64,000 nt of DNA. Origin: G965279355 sp965279355. GTDB taxonomy: Bacteria > Pseudomonadota > Alphaproteobacteria > CACIAM-22H2. Position 1 is the first letter of the stretch. The number at the start of each line of letters is the position of its first letter. The stretch covers positions 4,464,001-4,528,000 of the forward strand of contig OZ257155.1 of NCBI GenBank assembly GCA_965279355.1, read 5' to 3'. The translations under genes and the position numbers were made by a program. Below are positions 60,222-64,000 of the stretch, piece by piece. A model generated the notes under the pieces. It saw nothing but the letters and a program-made list of their open reading frames with translations. It was not told the origin of the DNA and did no database searches.

Positions 60222-61379
60222 ATGAACTTCATTTTTGTTGTCTGCCTCGCCGGTATGGCGAGCGCGATTTCGATGCGGCTCACCGATCCGATGCTGCCGG
60301 CGATCGCCGGCGATCTCGGTGTGACGTTGCATCAGGTCGCGCTGCTGACGACGGCGTACAGCCTGCCCTATGCCGCCATGCAGCTTGTCCTGGGGCCGAT
60401 CGGCGATGCGGTTGGCAAGGTCCGCTTGATTTGCATTGCGCTGGTCGTCGTCACAGTGGGGCTGGTGGCGTCGGCTTTGGCGCCGAGCTACGGCACATTG
60501 TTGGCCGCGCGGGTTCTTGTCGGTGCTCTGTCGGGCGGCGTCCTGCCGGTCGGCCTCGCCCTGATCGGCGACCGTACGCCATTCGCGGACCGGCAGGCGG
60601 TGATCAGCCGGGTGCTGATCGCGGTGATTGGCGGACAATTCCTCGGTTCGGCGATGGCCGGCATGCTGGTTGGCTGGATCGGCTGGCGTGGCGTCTTCTG
60701 GGTTTGCGCGGCACTCGTTGGCATGGCGGCGGTCGCCGCCATCCTGTCGCTCCGCGGCATCACGGAAGAGCGCCGCATGCCGACCTTCCGGAGCGCAATG
60801 GCCGGCTATCGGTCGGTTTTTGCCAATCCCCTTTCGCGCTTCGTCCTGGGTTGTGCCGGGGCGGAGGGGATACTCACGTTCGGCTTCTTTCCCTTCCTCG
60901 CCGGCATGCTGATCGAGCGCAGTGTTGGCGGCGAGTTCGAGGCGGGTATTATTCTTGGGTGTTTCTCAATCGGCGGCGTTGTCTATGCGATCTCGGCCCG
61001 CAAGATTCTGGCTCTCATTAATCAACAGAAGATGATGATCATCGGCGGGTTGGGTGTCGGCGCCTGTTACATCGCTGTCGCCATCCCGATGCGCTGGGAG
61101 TTTGTGGCCGGAATCTTTGTCATCATGGGGCTGAGCTTTATGCTCCTCCATAACACGCTGCAGACCTTCGCGACCGAGCTTGCGCCAAGTGCCCGCGGTT
61201 CAGCCGTCGCGACGTTTGCCGCGATCCTTTTCTTCGGCCAGTCGATGGGACCGCTGCTTGGCAGCGCGATCCTGCACACGGGCGGCTACGTCACGCTCTT
61301 CGTGACCGGCGGTGTCGTGTTCGCGCTGGTCGGTTTCATCGCCTCCAGCCGCATCCGCGCTCGCCCGCCGGCGGCCTAA
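60222..61379 (+). CDS. Major facilitator superfamily transporter
   Basis: This 385-residue protein has 12 hydrophobic segments and MFS landmarks such as RLTDPMLPAIAGDLG near the start and the loop GDRTPFADRQAVIS between helices. It is an inner-membrane transporter, probably of the drug- or sugar-efflux type (DHA1-like), with unknown substrate. It begins 5 bases after mnmA and its end overlaps the stop of the convergent SDR gene. Confidence 0.88.
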   Translation: MNFIFVVCLAGMASAISMRLTDPMLPAIAGDLGVTLHQVALLTTAYSLPYAAMQLVLGPIGDAVGKVRLICIALVVVTVGLVASALAPSYGTLLAARVLVGALSGGVLPVGLALIGDRTPFADRQAVISRVLIAVIGGQFLGSAMAGMLVGWIGWRGVFWVCAALVGMAAVAAILSLRGITEERRMPTFRSAMAGYRSVFANPLSRFVLGCAGAEGILTFGFFPFLAGMLIERSVGGEFEAGIILGCFSIGGVVYAISARKILALINQQKMMIIGGLGVGACYIAVAIPMRWEFVAGIFVIMGLSFMLLHNTLQTFATELAPSARGSAVATFAAILFFGQSMGPLLGSAILHTGGYVTLFVTGGVVFALVGFIASSRIRARPPAA

Positions 61380-62224
61380 CCGCGCGCCGCCAGCGTCTTC
61401 TCAAATGCTTCCGCGCGATCAAACGCTTCGAGCAGGCGCTTGTGGCGCTTCTCGAGATTCACGCGGCCCCAGCTGTGGGTGAGGATGTAGAACTCCTCGT
61501 CGCGGATGGCCTGCACAACCCGCTCGCCGATGACATCCGGCGCCAGACCCTTTTCAAGATCGCCCTTGGTGCTGAATCCGCCTTCGCGGCGATAGGAGCC
61601 GCCGAAGCGCTCCGGGCGCAGCAGCGATGAGGCGTAGATCATTGTGTTGACGGCGGCCGGGCACAGCACCGAAACACCGATCCCGCTGCCCTCCAGCTCG
61701 AATTCCATCGCTTCCGACAACGCGACCACGCCGAATTTGGTGGTCGCATAGGCGCTGTTCATGCGCTGCCGGTTGACGATCAGCCCGGCCATCGACGACG
61801 TGTTCACGAAGTGGCCGCCCTGACCGTGCTTGCGCAGGCGCGGCAGGAAGGTCGTCACGCCGTTGATGACACCGAACAGATTAACGCCGACCACCCATTC
61901 CCAGTCCTGGCGCGTCACCGTGTCGATCGACTCTTTCGACATGGTGATGCCGGCGTTGTTACAGACGATGTGGACCGGGCCGAGTTCTGCTTCCGCCTGA
62001 TCCGCCGCGCGCTCGACTTCCGCCGCGACCGAGACATCGAGCACGGCGGTCGTCGCCTTCACACCGAAGCTTTCGACCTGCGTCTTTGCCTCAGCAAGTT
62101 TGTCTTTCTGGATATCGGTGAGCGCGATGTTCAGGCCTTCCTTTGCCAGCATGCGCGCCATGCCGAGGCCGATGCCGGATGCGGCGCCGGTGATGAAGGC
62201 GGTCTTTCCCTTGAGGTCTTTCAT
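61376..62224 (-). CDS. Short-chain dehydrogenase/reductase (copy 1)
   Basis: This 282-residue SDR has the cofactor motif TGAASGIG at 12-19, NNAG at 89-92, and the catalytic Ser143/144, Tyr159 and Lys163 (YATTK). Asp37 after the second strand (ALTD) suggests NAD(H). An extended C-terminal part (residues about 240-282) has EFYILTHSWGRVNLEKRHKR. It is a paralogue of the upstream gene, overlapping it by 4 bases. Substrate is unknown. Confidence 0.9.
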   Translation of the reverse strand: MKDLKGKTAFITGAASGIGLGMARMLAKEGLNIALTDIQKDKLAEAKTQVESFGVKATTAVLDVSVAAEVERAADQAEAELGPVHIVCNNAGITMSKESIDTVTRQDWEWVVGVNLFGVINGVTTFLPRLRKHGQGGHFVNTSSMAGLIVNRQRMNSAYATTKFGVVALSEAMEFELEGSGIGVSVLCPAAVNTMIYASSLLRPERFGGSYRREGGFSTKGDLEKGLAPDVIGERVVQAIRDEEFYILTHSWGRVNLEKRHKRLLEAFDRAEAFEKTLAARG

Positions 62225-63096
62225 GACTTCTTTCCGTGATAGGGGCCGACGGCGCCGACCTTGGCTTCGAACCGTGCGGCGCTGTCCATGGCCTTCATCA
62301 TCTTCTGGTGGCGTTCTTCCAGCCATTCGCGCGGGCCGGTATGGGTGAAGATGAAGAACTCATTGTCTTTGATCGCCTCGACGACGCGCTGGCCGACCTG
62401 GTCTGGGTTCATGCCGTCCTTTTCCAGGATGTCCTTCAGTGCTGCATGCTGCGGGCGTTCATAGGCGCCGCCGAAGCGGTCCTGCCGCAGCCGGGCGGTG
62501 TCGTAGATCTTGGTGTTCACGGCGGCGGGGCAGAGCACCGAAACGCCGATGTCCGACGCCGGGTCCAGCTCGTTCTCCATCGCCTCGGAAAAGGCGACCA
62601 CGCCGTATTTGGTGACCGCATAGGCGCCGGACTTGAAGCCCTTGCGGGTCTGCAGCCCACCGATCGAGGCGGTATTGACGATATGTCCGCCCTGGCCGTG
62701 CTTGCGGATCAGCGGCAGGAAGGTCGTGACACCGTTGATCACGCCGTACAGATTGACGGCAATCAGCCAGTCCCATTCCTCTCGCTTCACCTGGTCGACA
62801 TCGGTGCCCGAAAAGCCGACACCGGCATTGTTGCAGACCACATGAATATTGCCGAAGGCCGCTTCGGCCTTCGCGGCGGCCTGCTGGACCGAGGCGATGT
62901 CGGCGACGTCGATCAGAGTGCTGATCGCCCTGACGCCCAGCCCCTCGACCGATTTGCGGGCCTCTTCGAGCGCTTTTTCCTGGATATCCGCCAGGACGAC
63001 ATTCATGCCCTCACGCGCGAATGTCCGCGCCATGCCAAGGCCGATGCCCGATGCCGCGCCGGTGACGAATGCCGTTTTACCCTTCAGGTCTTTCAC
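62221..63096 (-). CDS. Short-chain dehydrogenase/reductase (copy 2)
   Basis: This 291-residue SDR is the tandem paralogue of copy 1. TGAASGIG is at 12-19, the active site is Ser144, Tyr159 and Lys163, and the first 20 residues are nearly identical in the two. The C-terminal part (EFFIFTHTGPREWLEERHQK) is shared as well. It is the first gene of a two-gene operon with an ATGA overlap. A related pair acting on successive alcohol or ketone intermediates is plausible but unproven. Confidence 0.9.
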   Translation of the reverse strand: MKDLKGKTAFVTGAASGIGLGMARTFAREGMNVVLADIQEKALEEARKSVEGLGVRAISTLIDVADIASVQQAAAKAEAAFGNIHVVCNNAGVGFSGTDVDQVKREEWDWLIAVNLYGVINGVTTFLPLIRKHGQGGHIVNTASIGGLQTRKGFKSGAYAVTKYGVVAFSEAMENELDPASDIGVSVLCPAAVNTKIYDTARLRQDRFGGAYERPQHAALKDILEKDGMNPDQVGQRVVEAIKDNEFFIFTHTGPREWLEERHQKMMKAMDSAARFEAKVGAVGPYHGKKS

Positions 63097-63230
63097 GCTT
63101 CCTCCTGGTCCGCTGGTGGCGGCATCTTGCAGGGGGAAGGAGCCTTTTCAACCGCCCTATTGCGTTGACGGGAGGGCCCCCAGCGTCTATACGGCTGACC
63201 CGCGGCTAGGGTATCTTTCGGTCCTCGGGC

Positions 63231-63306
63231 GGCAGGGTAGCTCAGTTGGTAGAGCAAGGGACTCATAAGCCCGAGGTCGCCGGTTCAATCCCGGCCCCTG
63301 CCACCA
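63231..63306 (+). tRNA. tRNA-Met (CAU)
   Basis: The 76-base gene folds with a 7-bp acceptor stem (GGCAGGG with CCCTGCC), a D arm GCTC/GAGC, anticodon CAT (63264-63266) in loop CTCATAA, a T arm GCCGG/CCGGC with TTCAATC, discriminator A and an encoded CCA. It is not an initiator, since position 1 pairs with 72. The anticodon stem has only three G-C pairs with A-G mismatches at both ends. An Ile (lysidine) tRNA is a less likely alternative. Confidence 0.88.
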
Positions 63307-63379
63307 TTTCTCTTATGAGATTGATACAGAAGCGGCGCCACAATCGCGCTTTCTGCGTCACGAAAAGTGGAAGGCAACG

Positions 63380-63583
63380 ATGCAGGTAGGCGATTTCGTC
63401 ACGGTCCTCACGCCTGTCAAAGGGCACCAGGTCGGCCAGCCGGTGCGCGGCCGCGTCGTGGTCATCAAGGGCGACAGCGTGACGGTCGAATACACCGATC
63501 AGCTCGGCAATTGCCTCGAGCAGGCCTTCAAGACCGCCCAGTTCAAGCCCAGCTGGACGCTCGATCTGACTGCCAAGGCATAG
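63380..63583 (+). CDS. Small hypothetical protein, possible SH3-like barrel
   Basis: This 67-residue protein has alternating short strands (GDFVTVLTPVKG, RGRVVVIKGDSVTVEYTD) consistent with a small beta barrel and no signal peptide. GAAGG precedes the ATG by 7 bases. I do not recognise a named family. It lies 73 bases after tRNA-Met and may be an independent gene. Confidence 0.55.
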   Translation: MQVGDFVTVLTPVKGHQVGQPVRGRVVVIKGDSVTVEYTDQLGNCLEQAFKTAQFKPSWTLDLTAKA

Positions 63584-63665
63584 GTCACTGGCGTAAGGTC
63601 GGTCCCGGCGGTTTCCGCCCCGTTTTCGCTAACAAATACCGCGCTGTCCGCGCGACAGGATTGCC

Positions 63666-64000
63666 ATGACAAAAGGGATGCGCATCTACGCGAATGGCGG
63701 GCCCGACGTCCTGCAGTGGGAGGAATTCGAGCTTCCCAAGCCGGGCCCAGGCGAGGTCCGCATCCGCCACACGGCGATCGCGCTGAATTTCTCCGACGTG
63801 AATGTCCGCCGCGGCGGCTTCTACATCGCCAAGCCGCATCAGTTTCCGATGATCCTGGGCAATGAAGCGGCGGGGGTCGTTGCTGATATCGGCCTCGGCG
63901 TGACCGGCTTTCGGGCGGGCGAGCGGGTTGCGTATGTCGGCTCGGGTGGACCGTTCTATGAGAACACCGGCTCTTACGCCGAGGAACGCAATATCCCGGC
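63666..64000 (+). CDS. Zinc-less quinone oxidoreductase (MDR family), 3' end outside window
   Basis: The first 111 residues of a medium-chain dehydrogenase/reductase are visible. The GroES-like N-terminal domain reads GGPDVLQWEEFELPKPGPGEVRI, then ALNFSDVNVRRG and ILGNEAAGVV. The Asn-Phe-Ser-Asp at the site where zinc ADHs have Cys points to the NADPH:quinone oxidoreductase group (Qor type). The catalytic and Rossmann parts lie beyond the window. Confidence 0.85.
   Translation, partial: MTKGMRIYANGGPDVLQWEEFELPKPGPGEVRIRHTAIALNFSDVNVRRGGFYIAKPHQFPMILGNEAAGVVADIGLGVTGFRAGERVAYVGSGGPFYENTGSYAEERNIP

Overview
The window is GC-rich, densely coded bacterial chromosome and reads as an alphaproteobacterium. 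The evidence is several orphan Bug/TctC solute receptors, two sequences matching the EcfG general-stress promoter consensus, a phasin-like protein, a FYDLN-type protein and an Isc-type iron-sulfur operon led by cysE and an IscR-like regulator. A Rhodospirillales-like lineage such as Reyranella fits, but the genus is inference. There is one tRNA gene (Met, CAU). I saw no rRNA, CRISPR array, prophage or insertion sequence.

Region 1 (1-13.8 kb). A truncated metallo-beta-lactamase-fold hydrolase, an ABM monooxygenase, penicillin-binding protein 1A, a sirtuin and an aldo/keto reductase lead into a catabolic block. That block has two tandem TauD-type dioxygenases on the plus strand, converging on a minus-strand operon (Bug receptor, third TauD, two amidohydrolases). 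A divergent TetR regulator sits beside it, and a candidate operator lies between the -35 and -10 of the operon promoter. A phasin-like gene and a stand-alone Rieske oxygenase with its own terminator follow.

Region 2 (13.9-25.7 kb). An hsp20-lon pair is followed by a DUF1772 gene broken by a one-base frameshift, a beta-carbonic anhydrase and a second catabolic cluster. In that cluster an IclR gene is flanked by two near-identical 32-bp elements. One faces a Bug receptor gene. The other faces a tightly overlapping operon of Rieske oxygenase, HpcH-type aldolase, E1-alpha, E1-beta and an NTF2-like protein. A further Bug gene converges on the operon end.

Region 3 (25.9-45.7 kb). This is mostly housekeeping: a FYDLN protein, pirin, a ParB-like domain protein, greB, prfB with its programmed +1 frameshift, a 24-residue membrane peptide and a PRC-barrel protein that both carry EcfG-like promoters, a lipoprotein, a membrane-anchored kinase-like protein with a degenerate catalytic loop, bcp, glnE, an AsmA/YhdP-like protein, an ABC binding protein, tyrS, anmK and an alpha/beta hydrolase.

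Region 4 (45.7-53.6 kb). The iron-sulfur assembly operon runs cysE-iscR-(nifS-like)-iscS-iscU-iscA-hscB-hscA-fdx-iscX. Its HscB has an N-terminal tetracysteine motif like that of mitochondrial HSCB, and two IscR-like sites lie upstream.

Region 5 (53.6-64 kb). A TRAP transporter, an FCD-type GntR regulator, uronate dehydrogenase and a galactarolactone-isomerase-like amidohydrolase form a probable hexuronate uptake and oxidation locus. After it come mnmA, an MFS transporter, two tandem paralogous short-chain dehydrogenases, tRNA-Met, a small conserved-looking protein and the start of a quinone oxidoreductase. No stretch over 300 bases lacks a gene.
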